Position numbers and translations under genes: made by a program. This document shows, one piece after another, positions 49,343-58,700 of a stretch of DNA of 64,000 nt. The stretch is taken from contig VAFM01000001.1 in NCBI GenBank assembly GCA_005768725.1, forward strand, positions 682,001-746,000. Direction: 5' to 3'. The stretch comes from Blastochloris viridis (GTDB lineage Bacteria; Pseudomonadota; Alphaproteobacteria; UBA2136; UBA6156). How positions within the stretch are numbered: the first letter of the stretch is position 1; each line of letters opens with the position of its first letter. The notes beneath the pieces were generated by a model that ran no database searches, was not told the DNA's origin, and worked only from the letters and a program-made list of their open reading frames with translations.

Positions 49343-50398
49343 TTAGAAGCGGTAACCAAGCGTCAGCTGACCGAAGACATCGGTAGCAGGCTGGCCCTTA
49401 TATTCCTTGGTCATCTGGTTGATGCTGACCGTGGTGCGGTACTTACCGGCCGTCACAGCCAGACCAGCGGTGGCATTACCGACCAGCCAGTTCTTGGCGA
49501 CGTGGGCGCCGTTATCACGGAAGCTGTTACCATCGAGGAAGATATTGCGGGCCATCAGGCGACCATCCACACCTACAAAACCGTACCAAGTGAGGAAGTC
49601 CGGCGCCTTGCTGAAGACAGCGGTACCGGGCATGCCGGGCACCATGTAGCTGACTTCATCCTGACCACGGGCGGCATCCGGACCAAAACGCAGGGTGGCA
49701 CCGGTGGTGGCGTAGGTATAGGCGTTACCTGCGGCAAAGCCGTAGCGCGGTTCCAATTCCACAAACCAGTCGCGGCCGAAGGCCTTGTACGTGTCGTCCC
49801 ACGCATTGCGGTGGCGGCGCAGGTAGCTGACGTTCAGGATCGGTTCGTCACTCAGGTGATAGGCATCCCAGCCGGCAGGCTTATAGAAATCGAAGAAGTC
49901 GTGGAAGGCACGCTGCACGTACTTACCTTGGGCCGAGGGGCCGACCATACCGACGGTCGCGGTATAGGTATCCCAGACATCGCCCTTCATGTTGGTGAAG
50001 CCGAGGTTGGTGAACAGGAAGCCGCTGTACGGCATGTCATCGCGGGTCGGGTTCGGGTTTTCGGCATGATCCGGCGTAAAGATCGCATGATTCAGGCTGA
50101 AGGTTCCGGCGACCTTGTCACCATCGGTGTTCAGAAACGGCAAGAACTCGCCGGTCTTTTCAACCCAGCCCGGGGCACCGTTGTGCACGCGGGTGTACTC
50201 GATACGCGCGCCGTTGGTGTAGTGACGGTCGGTGTTACCGAAGTACTTATCGTTCTCGGTGGTCAGCGTGATGAACTGGTCCTCGTAGCTCTGCACGGGC
50301 TTGGCAGCCTTGACTTCTTCGGCATGCACGGCCGGCATAAGTGTGGCCATTGCCAGCACCATCAAACTTCCCTGCCCCCACGCACGCACAACGCTCAT
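49343..50398 (-). CDS. LpxR-like lipid A deacylase (outer membrane)
   Basis: 351 residues from MSVVRAWGQG; a clean signal peptide ends in MPAVHA-EE, and an earlier in-frame ATG would place a charged extension before it. The mature protein is a DUF2219/LpxR barrel: FITLTTENDKYFGNTDRHYTNGARIEY holds the conserved Asn/Asp and the YTNG turn, HAIFTP follows, and it ends in an aromatic LGYRF, typical of outer-membrane barrels. LpxR removes the 3'-acyloxyacyl group of lipid A and dampens host TLR4 recognition in enterics; here the role could be envelope remodelling. The Salmonella catalytic Glu/His pair could not be checked in detail. Confidence 0.85.
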   Translation of the reverse strand: MSVVRAWGQGSLMVLAMATLMPAVHAEEVKAAKPVQSYEDQFITLTTENDKYFGNTDRHYTNGARIEYTRVHNGAPGWVEKTGEFLPFLNTDGDKVAGTFSLNHAIFTPDHAENPNPTRDDMPYSGFLFTNLGFTNMKGDVWDTYTATVGMVGPSAQGKYVQRAFHDFFDFYKPAGWDAYHLSDEPILNVSYLRRHRNAWDDTYKAFGRDWFVELEPRYGFAAGNAYTYATTGATLRFGPDAARGQDEVSYMVPGMPGTAVFSKAPDFLTWYGFVGVDGRLMARNIFLDGNSFRDNGAHVAKNWLVGNATAGLAVTAGKYRTTVSINQMTKEYKGQPATDVFGQLTLGYRF

Positions 50399-50563
50399 AA
50401 CACACCATTCACTTTTGTTTTTTCGAAATACACTCATCATCTACCGCACAACCCGTTTCACGGCAAGGTGTTCCCACCTTAACTGCCGCAAAAACAATCC
50501 TCTGCATCGTACCCTGTGGCGGCCTTGCACAATACTTATGCAAGGCCGCCCAAAGTTATCTGT

Positions 50564-51961
50564 CTAAGATGCCTTAAGAGCCGTTACGAGACCTTCGACA
50601 ATCGCTTTGGCATCGCCCAGCACCAGCGAGCAGTTTTCCATACCGAACAGCGGGTTATCCACCCCGGCATAGCCCGGACGGTGACTGCGCTTGACCACAT
50701 AGACCTGCTGCGCCTTCCAGGCTTCCAGCACCGGCATACCGTAAATCGGGCTGCCCGGAGAGGTCTGCGCGGCGGGGTTGACCACGTCATTGGCACCCAG
50801 CACCAGCACGACATCGGTCTCCTTAAAGCGGGGGTTGATGTCTTCCAGCTCGTGCACGCTGTCGTACGGAATGTCCGCCTCGGCCAGCAGCACGTTCATG
50901 TGGCCCGGCATACGGCCCGCCACGGGGTGGATGGCGAATTCGGTCGCAATGCCCTTCTCTTCCAGCAGGACGTAAAGCTCCTTCACGGCGTGCTGGGCCT
51001 GGGCCACGGCCATACCATAGCCCGGCACTATAATGACGCGGGCGGCGTTGGACATCATATACGCGGCATCGTCGGTACCGGCTTCCTTCACACTCATGGC
51101 CGGGCCGGCTTCACCGCCTGCGGCCGCGGCGGGTTCGGCACCGAAGCCACCCATAATCACACTCAGGAAGCTGCGGTTCATGGCCTTGCACATGATGTAG
51201 CTGAGGATAGCGCCGCTGGCACCGACCAGTGCACCGGTCATGATCAGCACCGGCTGCTCCAGCATAAATCCGGTGGCGGCTGCGGCCCAGCCGCTATAGC
51301 TGTTGAGCATGCTCACCACCACAGGCATGTCGGCCCCACCAATCGCGGCGACCAGTGTTACCCCGAGAATAGCGGAAATGATCACGATCGCGGCCAGCGG
51401 CAGGAACGTCAGGTTCATGATGAACAGCAACGTGGCCAGCACAAGCGCAAGCACAAGGCCAAGATTCAGCACATGGCGGCCGCTCCAGCCCCATGGCTTA
51501 CCGCCGATGACCCCCTGCAGTTTGAGGGCGGCCAGTACACTACCGGTAAAGGTGATCATACCGATGGCGGCACCGATGCCCATTTCCGCAGCCGTCCCGC
51601 CATCCAGCGCGTTAAAGGTCATCTGGCGCAGATACATACCGACAGCCACCAAGGTCGCGGCCAGACCGATAAAGCTGTGGAAGGCCGCAACCAGTTGCGG
51701 CAGCGCGGTCAGCGGCGTCCTGCGGGCCATCGGGATGCCAATCACGGCCCCCAGGCCGAGACCGGCTATAATCCAGAGGTAGGCTCCCACCTGCGGCACC
51801 ATCATGGCCGTGGCGACCGCAACGCCCATACCGAGCATGGCAAACAGGTTGCCGCGACGAGCAGTACGCGGATGCGAAAGCCCCTTAAGGCCCATAATGA
51901 AGAGAATGGCAGCCAGCAAGCCCAGCAGCACCATGACGTCGGAATTGATGAGGAACAACAT
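50564..51961 (-). CDS. pntB: NAD(P) transhydrogenase, beta subunit
   Basis: 465 residues. The first roughly 250 residues are membrane helices, followed by the NADP-binding dIII domain (VIIVPGYGMAVAQAQHAVKEL, AIHPVAGRMPGHMNVLLAEA, VLVLGANDVVNPAA). Last gene of the pntAA-ORF-pntAB-pntB operon, separated from pntAB by 3 bases. It couples proton movement to hydride transfer from NADH to NADP+ in the cytoplasmic membrane. Confidence 0.96.
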   Translation of the reverse strand: MLFLINSDVMVLLGLLAAILFIMGLKGLSHPRTARRGNLFAMLGMGVAVATAMMVPQVGAYLWIIAGLGLGAVIGIPMARRTPLTALPQLVAAFHSFIGLAATLVAVGMYLRQMTFNALDGGTAAEMGIGAAIGMITFTGSVLAALKLQGVIGGKPWGWSGRHVLNLGLVLALVLATLLFIMNLTFLPLAAIVIISAILGVTLVAAIGGADMPVVVSMLNSYSGWAAAATGFMLEQPVLIMTGALVGASGAILSYIMCKAMNRSFLSVIMGGFGAEPAAAAGGEAGPAMSVKEAGTDDAAYMMSNAARVIIVPGYGMAVAQAQHAVKELYVLLEEKGIATEFAIHPVAGRMPGHMNVLLAEADIPYDSVHELEDINPRFKETDVVLVLGANDVVNPAAQTSPGSPIYGMPVLEAWKAQQVYVVKRSHRPGYAGVDNPLFGMENCSLVLGDAKAIVEGLVTALKAS

Positions 51962-51964
51962 GGC

Positions 51965-52357
51965 TTATTCTCCTGCCTTGGCGTGTTGCGCAGCTTTCAC
52001 CGCGGCACTGGGCGCTTTCGGCTTGAACATCGCCAGCATACGGCCGGTGATGGCAAAGCCACCGAAAATATTGATGGCGCAGAGCACGACGGCAATAAAG
52101 CCAATGATGCGCGCCGTCCATTGGAACAGACCTGTGTACTCAGGGTACGGACACGGCAGCGCGCTGCACACGTCGGCGCCGAGAATATCCGGCCCAACGA
52201 CCATCATCGCAGCGACCACCACGATGCCGGAAATGGCATTCGTGACTGCCATGAGCGGCGTATGCAGCGCGGGTGTGACGCCCCACACAACGAAGTAGCC
52301 GACGACGCAGCTCAGTACAAAAATCACGGTTAAAATTGTCAGCGGAGAGAGATCCAT
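51965..52357 (-). CDS. pntAB: NAD(P) transhydrogenase, alpha-2 (membrane) subunit
   Basis: About 130 residues with four membrane helices ([58 protein letters not shown]), matching the separate membrane part of the alpha subunit found in alphaproteobacteria. The start ATG is taken at MDLSPL because it overlaps the upstream stop (TAATG); a GTG three codons earlier is also open. The C-terminal tail is basic and Ala-rich. Confidence 0.93.
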   Translation of the reverse strand: MDLSPLTILTVIFVLSCVVGYFVVWGVTPALHTPLMAVTNAISGIVVVAAMMVVGPDILGADVCSALPCPYPEYTGLFQWTARIIGFIAVVLCAINIFGGFAITGRMLAMFKPKAPSAAVKAAQHAKAGE

Positions 52358-52491
52358 TACATCCACACTTTCTTGGTCATTCGGGCTTCTTTAGGGGTTG
52401 GTGCCATGCACTGGTCGGTGCGGGGCAGGTAACGGCCTGCGCCACAGCCACACAGCGCCACAGCGGCAAACAGCAGCACGGCGGCGCACAT
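52357..52491 (-). CDS. Small lipoprotein-like ORF inside the pnt operon (44 residues)
   Basis: This ORF is too short for usual calling. It starts with ATG overlapping the pntAA stop (TAATG) and ends with TAA overlapping the pntAB start (TAATG), so it is coupled at both ends. The product begins [17 protein letters not shown], hydrophobic with a lipobox-like L-C-G-C, and ends in a polar tail of about 25 residues. It may be a small membrane or lipoprotein accessory of the transhydrogenase; no family recognised. Confidence 0.6.
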   Translation of the reverse strand: MCAAVLLFAAVALCGCGAGRYLPRTDQCMAPTPKEARMTKKVWM

Positions 52492-53624
52492 TAGGCCGCC
52501 ACCTTGCCATCGTTCACCACCGCCATAGCGGCAATCAGTTCATCGTCAAAACTCAGGGCGTTATCCACCACCAGCAGGCTCAGCAAGTTGACCATGTTCT
52601 GAGCCCAGAAGCGGCTGGCATCGCCGGCCACGTTGCTGACCCAGTTGGTTTCGCCTATCAGAGTCACGCCGTGGCCCACGCTCACAACCTCATCGGCGCG
52701 GCTGGCGGGGCAGTTACCGCCCTTGATGCCGTTCACCTTGTTAAAGCCGCCGCAGGCCATATCGACGACGACACTGCCGGGCTTCATGGAGGCCACGGTT
52801 TCTTCGGCCATCAGCACCGGTGCAGGTTTACCCGGCACTTGGGCTGTAGAGATCACAAGATCGGCCTCCGCCACAAACGGGGCCAGCAGGCTTTGCAGGT
52901 GAGCTTGGCCCGCTTCATCCAGTGCGCCAGCGTAACCGCCCTTGCCTTCGGTCGCCACATTGGGGTCATCGAAGATCACCGGTTTGGCACCCAAGCTACG
53001 AATCTGTTCCGACACCTCCGGGCGGACATCGAACGCCTTGACCTGTGCCCCCAGACGTTTGGCAGTGGCAATGGCCTGCAGGCCTGCCACTCCCACACCC
53101 AGCACCAGCACGTTGGCGGGCTTGCTGGAGCCTGCAGCGGTCATCAGCACCGGCATCAGGCGCGGCAGATAACTTACGCCGCCCAGTACGGCTGCATAGC
53201 CGCCCAGGTTGGCTTGCGAACTTAACACATCAAGCGCCTGTGCACGGCTGGTGCGCGGCAGTTTTTCCAGCGCCAGCACATGGTGCGCCTGCTTGGACAG
53301 CGCGGCCCAGCTGTCCTGTCCCGCCGTGAGGCAGATCAGCATACCGTTCTCAGTCAGTGGCAATTTTTCCTTAACGGTCGGGGTAGAGACACGCAGGACA
53401 ATATCCATTTTCTCCTTGCTAAAGTCTGGCACGATGGTGGCACCGGCCACCTCGTAGGCCGCGTCGGTAAACCCGGCGGCCAGACCGGCGCCCGACTGCA
53501 CATAGACCGTCAGCGCGGGGAGTTTCTTTTCCAGACGCGCCAGCGCATCCGGTGTCATAGCTACACGTTGTTCTTTGCCGCCGCTGAGGGCGGCTTCGTG
53601 CATGATTCCGATTTTCAAGCTCAT
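52491..53624 (-). CDS. pntAA: NAD(P) transhydrogenase, alpha-1 subunit (NAD-binding)
   Basis: 377 residues, the short alpha-1 form with no membrane part. Similar to alanine dehydrogenase: N-terminal KEQRVAMTPDAL, then the NAD-binding VLVLGVGVAGLQAIATAKRLGAQV, and DVRPEVSEQIRSLGAK. It forms the peripheral dI domain of the proton-pumping transhydrogenase. First gene of the operon; only 53 bases separate the preceding start region from other features, with no clear promoter box seen. Confidence 0.95.
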   Translation of the reverse strand: MSLKIGIMHEAALSGGKEQRVAMTPDALARLEKKLPALTVYVQSGAGLAAGFTDAAYEVAGATIVPDFSKEKMDIVLRVSTPTVKEKLPLTENGMLICLTAGQDSWAALSKQAHHVLALEKLPRTSRAQALDVLSSQANLGGYAAVLGGVSYLPRLMPVLMTAAGSSKPANVLVLGVGVAGLQAIATAKRLGAQVKAFDVRPEVSEQIRSLGAKPVIFDDPNVATEGKGGYAGALDEAGQAHLQSLLAPFVAEADLVISTAQVPGKPAPVLMAEETVASMKPGSVVVDMACGGFNKVNGIKGGNCPASRADEVVSVGHGVTLIGETNWVSNVAGDASRFWAQNMVNLLSLLVVDNALSFDDELIAAMAVVNDGKVAA

Positions 53625-53744
53625 GCGCTAAAGCTACGCCGGTTACTCTCACCCGGCTAGCCGACCTGCCCACAGTGCGGGCAAGTTTGGGTGAAGAGCC
53701 CTGCCACCTCGCACGCCTCTATGGCTGACCTTTTATAAACCAAC

Positions 53745-53773
53745 TTGCAGAGAAACCGAATTTGGGCTACACC
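53745..53773 (+). promoter_or_regulatory. Promoter of tRNA-Pro (GGG)
   Basis: TTGCAG, 17-base spacer, TACACC, ending 10 bases before the tRNA. Confidence 0.75.
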
Positions 53774-53783
53774 CACCCTCGGT

Positions 53784-53860
53784 CGGGGCGTAGCGCAGTC
53801 TGGTAGCGCACTACGCTGGGGGTGTAGGGGTCGTAGGTTCAAATCCTATCGCCCCGACCA
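53784..53860 (+). tRNA. tRNA-Pro (anticodon GGG)
   Basis: A 77-base cloverleaf with encoded CCA. Acceptor CGGGGCG pairs with CGCCCCG, the anticodon loop is CTGGGGG and the T-loop is TTCAAAT. Confidence 0.96.
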
Positions 53861-53865
53861 GTAAT

Positions 53866-53906
53866 GAGCGTATTTGGAAAGTTACTCTTCCAAGTACGCT
53901 CTTTTC
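53866..53906 (+). terminator. Terminator of tRNA-Pro (GGG)
   Basis: GAGCGTA-TTGGAA/TTCCAA-TACGCTC long hairpin followed by CTTTTC. Confidence 0.75.
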
Positions 53907-53984
53907 TTTATCTCCGTCGTCTTTAAACTCAGGTGCTGAACACTACGATGGGGGTACGCTCTGTAGTGTTTCTTTGGTGTCGTG

Positions 53985-54611
53985 CTAGGCCGCTGTCGCG
54001 CGCTCGGGCAACAGCCCTAATTGCTCGACTTTTTCACGCAGCATCAGAAAATCGGCCCAGGCCTCTTTTTTGGCAGGCGGATTACGCAGCAGGTAGGCCG
54101 GGTGGAACGTGGCGAGGGTCGGCACTTTGCCATAGCCCGGTACATCAAATTCCAGCCAGCGATTACGGAACTGGCCGATACCGTCTTTGGTCTGCAACAC
54201 CGCTTTGACCGCCGTCCCGCCGACCATCACGATGATCTTCGGGCGCAGCAGTTCCAAGTGCTTCAGCAGAAACGGGCGGCAGCTCAGAATCTCGGCGGGG
54301 GTGGGCGTGCGGTTGTCTGGCGGGCGCCAGAAGACGGTGTTGGTAATGTAAACGCCGCCCTTGTCTGCCGTGTTACGGCTAAGGTTGATCTCGGCCAGCA
54401 TTTTATCCAGCAACTGGCCACTGCGGCCCACGAATGGTTTACCTTGCGCATCTTCCTGCGCGCCAGGCGCTTCGCCGATCAGCACGATGCCGCCTTGCGG
54501 GTTGCCATCGGAGAAGACGGTACGGTTTGCCGAGGCTTTCAGTGAGCAGCCTTCAAAGGCTTCAACCGCCGCCCGGAGTTCTGCCAGGGTTGTGATATGT
54601 GAAAGATCCAT
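53985..54611 (-). CDS. Family 4-like uracil-DNA glycosylase
   Basis: 208 residues. The active-site motifs are LIGEAPGAQEDAQGKPFVGRSGQLL (about 44-68) and TFHPAYLLRNP near the C-terminus, as in family 4 uracil-DNA glycosylases. Of the four Fe-S cysteines of that family, only Cys22 and Cys111 are present; positions 25 and 95 are Lys and Trp. The cluster is probably absent or altered. It would remove uracil from DNA in base-excision repair. A TAGAAT box 6 bases before the ATG suggests a leaderless message. Confidence 0.85.
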   Translation of the reverse strand: MDLSHITTLAELRAAVEAFEGCSLKASANRTVFSDGNPQGGIVLIGEAPGAQEDAQGKPFVGRSGQLLDKMLAEINLSRNTADKGGVYITNTVFWRPPDNRTPTPAEILSCRPFLLKHLELLRPKIIVMVGGTAVKAVLQTKDGIGQFRNRWLEFDVPGYGKVPTLATFHPAYLLRNPPAKKEAWADFLMLREKVEQLGLLPERATAA

Positions 54612-54617
54612 GCCGCG

Positions 54618-54646
54618 ATTCTACCCCGTTAACCGGCGCGCTGAAA
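54618..54646 (-). promoter_or_regulatory. Promoter of the uracil-DNA glycosylase gene
   Basis: TTTCAG, 17-base spacer, TAGAAT; the -10 ends 6 bases before the ATG. The -35 is weaker than in the other leaderless cases. Confidence 0.45.
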
Positions 54647-54711
54647 GCCTGCATGTGCTGTTTAACGCCATACGCAGCGGCAACAGCATGGCGCACTGCA
54701 ACGTATGCGGG

Positions 54712-54740
54712 TTGTCGCAGGGTATTCACCATGATATATT
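54712..54740 (+). promoter_or_regulatory. Promoter of the TetR-family gene
   Basis: TTGTCG, 17-base spacer, TATATT, giving a leader of about 25 bases before 54772. Confidence 0.55.
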
Positions 54741-54771
54741 TAAGGGTATTAACAGTACAGAACCGCACCCC

Positions 54772-55401
54772 ATGACATCCCTCTCCTCCTGCCCCAGCCC
54801 GCGCGGTCGTCCGGTAGACCACCGCAAGGATGAACAGATTCTGCAAGCCGCCGGCCAGCTGTTCATGCGCGAAGGGCTGCAAGGCACCACCATGGAGCAG
54901 ATCGCCAAGGAAGCGCAGGTCTCCAAGCTGACCCTGTACCGCCGCTACCCGGATAAAAACACGCTGTTCACCGAGATCATCTCGGAACGCTGTGCGCATT
55001 ATGTACCGGAAGATATCTTTGAGGCCAACGGCACCGCGCACGAATGCCTGATGCGCTTCGGGACCGCCCTGCTTACTCTGATCACCAGCGAAGACGGCGT
55101 GAATCTGAGCCGCGTACTGACCGCCGAAGCCCGCCATAACAGCGACATCTGCAAGCTGTTCTTTGCCTCCGGCCCGCAGCGCGTGAAGAAGGGCCTGCTG
55201 AACCTGATGGAGAATCTGTGCAGCAGCCAGCGCATCCGCTGCGATAATCCGACAGAGGCCGCTGAAATGTTCAGCGCACTGATAGTCGGTGCAGATATGA
55301 ACAAGAAGTGCAGCATGCATCTGCGCCCCGCACCCTCCCGGCAAGAGATTGAAGAGTATGTTGCCCGGGCCGTAAGCTTCTTTTTAAAGGCTTATAACTA
55401 G
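54772..55401 (+). CDS. TetR/AcrR-family transcriptional regulator
   Basis: 209 residues from MTSLSSCPSPRGRP; the long open frame upstream overlaps the glycosylase gene and is not homologous. The N-terminal HTH is a classic TetR domain (ILQAAGQLFMREGLQGTTMEQIAKEAQVSKLTLYRRYPDKNTLF, about residues 22-66, with the recognition helix at VSKLTLYRRY). The C-terminal ligand-binding half is divergent, with an AefR-like pattern (FGTALLTLITSEDG). Target and ligand unknown; the gene after the next tRNA is the lipid-modifying aas. Confidence 0.9.
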   Translation: MTSLSSCPSPRGRPVDHRKDEQILQAAGQLFMREGLQGTTMEQIAKEAQVSKLTLYRRYPDKNTLFTEIISERCAHYVPEDIFEANGTAHECLMRFGTALLTLITSEDGVNLSRVLTAEARHNSDICKLFFASGPQRVKKGLLNLMENLCSSQRIRCDNPTEAAEMFSALIVGADMNKKCSMHLRPAPSRQEIEEYVARAVSFFLKAYN

Positions 55402-55417
55402 AATTTACATATGCCCC

Positions 55418-55446
55418 TTGCAGAAGCCTGCAAGATGCGGTACATC
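55418..55446 (+). promoter_or_regulatory. Promoter of tRNA-Pro (CGG)
   Basis: TTGCAG, 17-base spacer, TACATC, ending 10 bases before the tRNA; nearly identical to the other tRNA-Pro promoter. Confidence 0.75.
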
Positions 55447-55456
55447 GCCAATCGGT

Positions 55457-55533
<77 letters not shown>

Positions 55534-55535
55534 GT

Positions 55536-55565
55536 AAAAAGCCCTCTCGGATGAGAGGGTTTTTT
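55536..55565 (+). terminator. Terminator of tRNA-Pro (CGG)
   Basis: CCCTCTC/GAGAGGG hairpin followed by six T residues. Confidence 0.85.
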
Positions 55566-55736
55566 ACTGTCGATTTAGCGATAGGAACGGCCCTTTCACA
55601 CCGTATGGCGTAAGCCATTACTTAAAACCGCCACGCCTCAATCCTCGTTCTTCAACGATTTTTCTCCCTTCTCTTTCCTGCCTTATTCGTGCCCTTTGAT
55701 GCTGGACAAGGCCGCCAAATACGCCAAAATGGCGCC

Positions 55737-58700
55737 ATGGCCTTACTTACCCAACGCAATTATTTGCCTTTATTCCTCTCCCATGTACTGGGAGTCTTCA
55801 ACGACAACGTGTTCAAAAGCGCCCTCACCATGCTGGTCACCTACAAGCTGGCCGAGGCGTACGGGCTGAATGCCGCCATTCTGGTATCGCTCGGTGGCGG
55901 CATCTTCATTCTGCCGTATGTGTTGTTCTCCGGCATTGCGGGGCAGATGGCCGATAAGTTTGAAAAGACCAACCTGATCCGCTGGATCAAGCTGATCGAA
56001 GTGCTGATCGTGCTGACCGGTACGCTGGTGTTTTTGGATGGGCACCTGTGGGGGATGTTCCTGCTGCTGTTTTTGATGGGCATGCATTCCTGTTTCTTCA
56101 GCCCGCTGAAATACGGCATTCTGCCGCAGGTACTGCACAAGAACCAACTTGTGGCGGCTAACGGCCTGTTTGAAGGCAGCACCTTCCTGTTTATTTTATT
56201 GGGTACCATGTACGGCGGCGCACTCATTTTGCAGCCGAATGGCATCCTCCTCGTCGGCGTCACGTGTGTGGCCGTGGCCGTGGCCGGACTGATTGCCAGC
56301 TACTTCATTCCGATGGTCAAAGGTGTAGACCCACACCTCAAGCTCTCCAAAAACTTCCTGGCCGAAAGCCTGCGGATGATCGGCCACGCCCGCGACGGTG
56401 GTCAGGGCATTCTAAGCTCGCTGCTGTTCATCTCGTGGTTCTGGCTGCTGGGTGCGGTGCTGCTCAGCCTGATTCCGGTATACGGCGCGCAATACCTGCA
56501 TGGTGATGAACTGACCACCACCTTCCTGCTGTCGCTGTTCTCCATCGGCGTGGCCTTGGGTTCGGTGATGTGCCAGAAGATCCTCAAAGACCAGATTTCT
56601 CTGCACTATGTGCCGTTTGCCGCACTGATGATGTCGGTCGCCGGTGCCGGTATCATCTGGCTGACGCCGCTGATGCCCGCCCATACGCCGGATACGCTGC
56701 GCAGCATGGGTGACCTGCTGAGCCTGCCGATGTTCTGGCCAATTGTTGGCTGCTTTGTGATACTGGCCTTTGCCGGAGGTATGTTTACCGTGCCGCTGTA
56801 CGCCTATGTGCAGGCGTATGGCAAGGCCGCCATCAAGTCACGTATCATCGCCGCCAACAACGTGCTGAATGCCGTGTTCATGGTGGCCGGGGCGCTGGGC
56901 AGCAGCCTGCTGCTGAGTGCCGATGTCAGCCTGCTCGGGGTTATTGGCGTACTGATGTCGCTTAACCTGCTGGTGGTTCTGTGCAGTGTCGGCATGCTGC
57001 CGCATGCGCGCAAACAAATGCTGCTGCGCTGGATCCTTGGCCCGCTTTTCCGTGTCGAGGTTCGTGGTCTGGAAAACCTGAAAAAGCTGCCGAAGCGCCT
57101 GGTTATCATCTGCAATCACCAATCGTTCCTGGATGCCGCACTGCTGGCGATCTTCCTGCCGATCCGCCCGACATTCGCAATCGATACCGTGCGTTCCAAG
57201 GAGTGGTGGATCAAGCCGTTCCTCAACTTTGTACGCGCGCTGCCAGTGAGCCCGGATAACCCCTATGCGGTACGCGAACTGATCAAAAAGGTACGCAACG
57301 ATGAGCACGTGATGATCTTCCCCGAAGGTCGCCTGAGCCAGACCGGTATGCTGATGAAGGTGTACGACGGCACCGGCATGGTGGCCGTGAACGGTGACGC
57401 CGATGTACTGCCGATCATTCTGGAAGGCGCCCAGTTCTCCAAATACACCACCCACAAGAATGTGGTGCCGAAGCGCTGGTTCCCCAAAATCACCATTACG
57501 ATTCACCCGGTGCAGAAGCTGGATGTGAACCCGGACATTCGCGGCCGCGCACGTCGTGTGGCGGCTGGTCAGAAAATGCAGTGGATCCTCACCGAAGCCC
57601 ACTACAAGACAGCCGATACGAACCGTACGCTGTTCTCGCATCTTATGGCCTCCGCCAAGCTCTATGGACCCAAAAACTGGATCCTGAAGGACATCAATCT
57701 GACGCCCCTCACCTACAAGGATCTTATCGCGCGCAGCCTTATGCTGGGTGGCGTGCTGCAACGCATGGGCTATGCCCCGCGCTATGCCGATGGCCACCAC
57801 GCCGTAGGCGTTCTTCTGCCGAATGCCAATGCCGCGGCGGCAACCTTCTTTGCCCTGCAAGCCGTGCATGCCGTGCCGGCTATGCTCAACTTCTCGGCGG
57901 GGAATGATGCCGTAACTTCAGCCTGTAAAGCTGCCAAGATCAAGCATATCCTGACCGCGCGCAGCTTTATTGAAAAAGCCAAGCTGGAAGGACTGATCGC
58001 GCATCTGCAAAAGCAAGGCCTGGAGATTGTCTGGCTGGAAGACATCCGTGCCAAGCTGACGCTGACCGATAAGCTGAAAGTGGTACTGGCCGGCAAGTGC
58101 CCGCACTGGTTCTATAAAGAGCTTCCGAATGAACCCAAACAGCCTGCTGTGGTACTGTTCACCAGCGGTTCTGAGGGTAAACCCAAAGGTGTGGTGCTGA
58201 GCCATATCAACCTCAATACCAACGTGGCGCAGGCCCGTGCGGTGGTCGACTTCAACCCGAAGGATACCCTGCTGAACGCCTTGCCGATGTTCCATTCCTT
58301 CGGCCTGACCGGCGGTACCCTGCTGCCGGTGCTGAGCGGTGTGCCGGTGTTCCTGTACCCCTCGCCCCTGCACTACCGCATTGTGCCGGAGATGGTTTAC
58401 AACTTTAACGCGACCATCATGTTCGGCACCGATACCTTCCTGACCGGCTATGCGCGTTACGCCCACCCATACGACTTTTACCGCATGCGGTATGTATTTG
58501 CGGGGGCTGAAAAGGTGCGTGCCGAAACCCGAGCCGTCTGGTTCGAGAAGTTCGGCATCCGCATTTTGGAAGGCTATGGCGCGACCGAAACCGCACCCGT
58601 ACTGGCCCTGAATACGCCGATGGCCTACAAGCAGGGTACCGTGGGCAAACTGGTGCCGGGTATCGACTATACCCTCGATAAAAAGCCGGGCCTGGAAGGC

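Noticed and set aside
49343..50398. A plus-strand 399-codon frame at 49283-50482
   Set aside because: It is the antisense of the LpxR-like gene, which has a clean signal peptide and barrel pattern.
50516..52333. A 605-codon plus-strand open frame
   Set aside because: It is antisense to pntB and pntAB, very rich in His, Gln and Arg, and without any motif.
56838..57869. A 343-codon minus-strand open frame
   Set aside because: It is an antisense shadow of aas, with the same high-His/Gln bias as other shadows.
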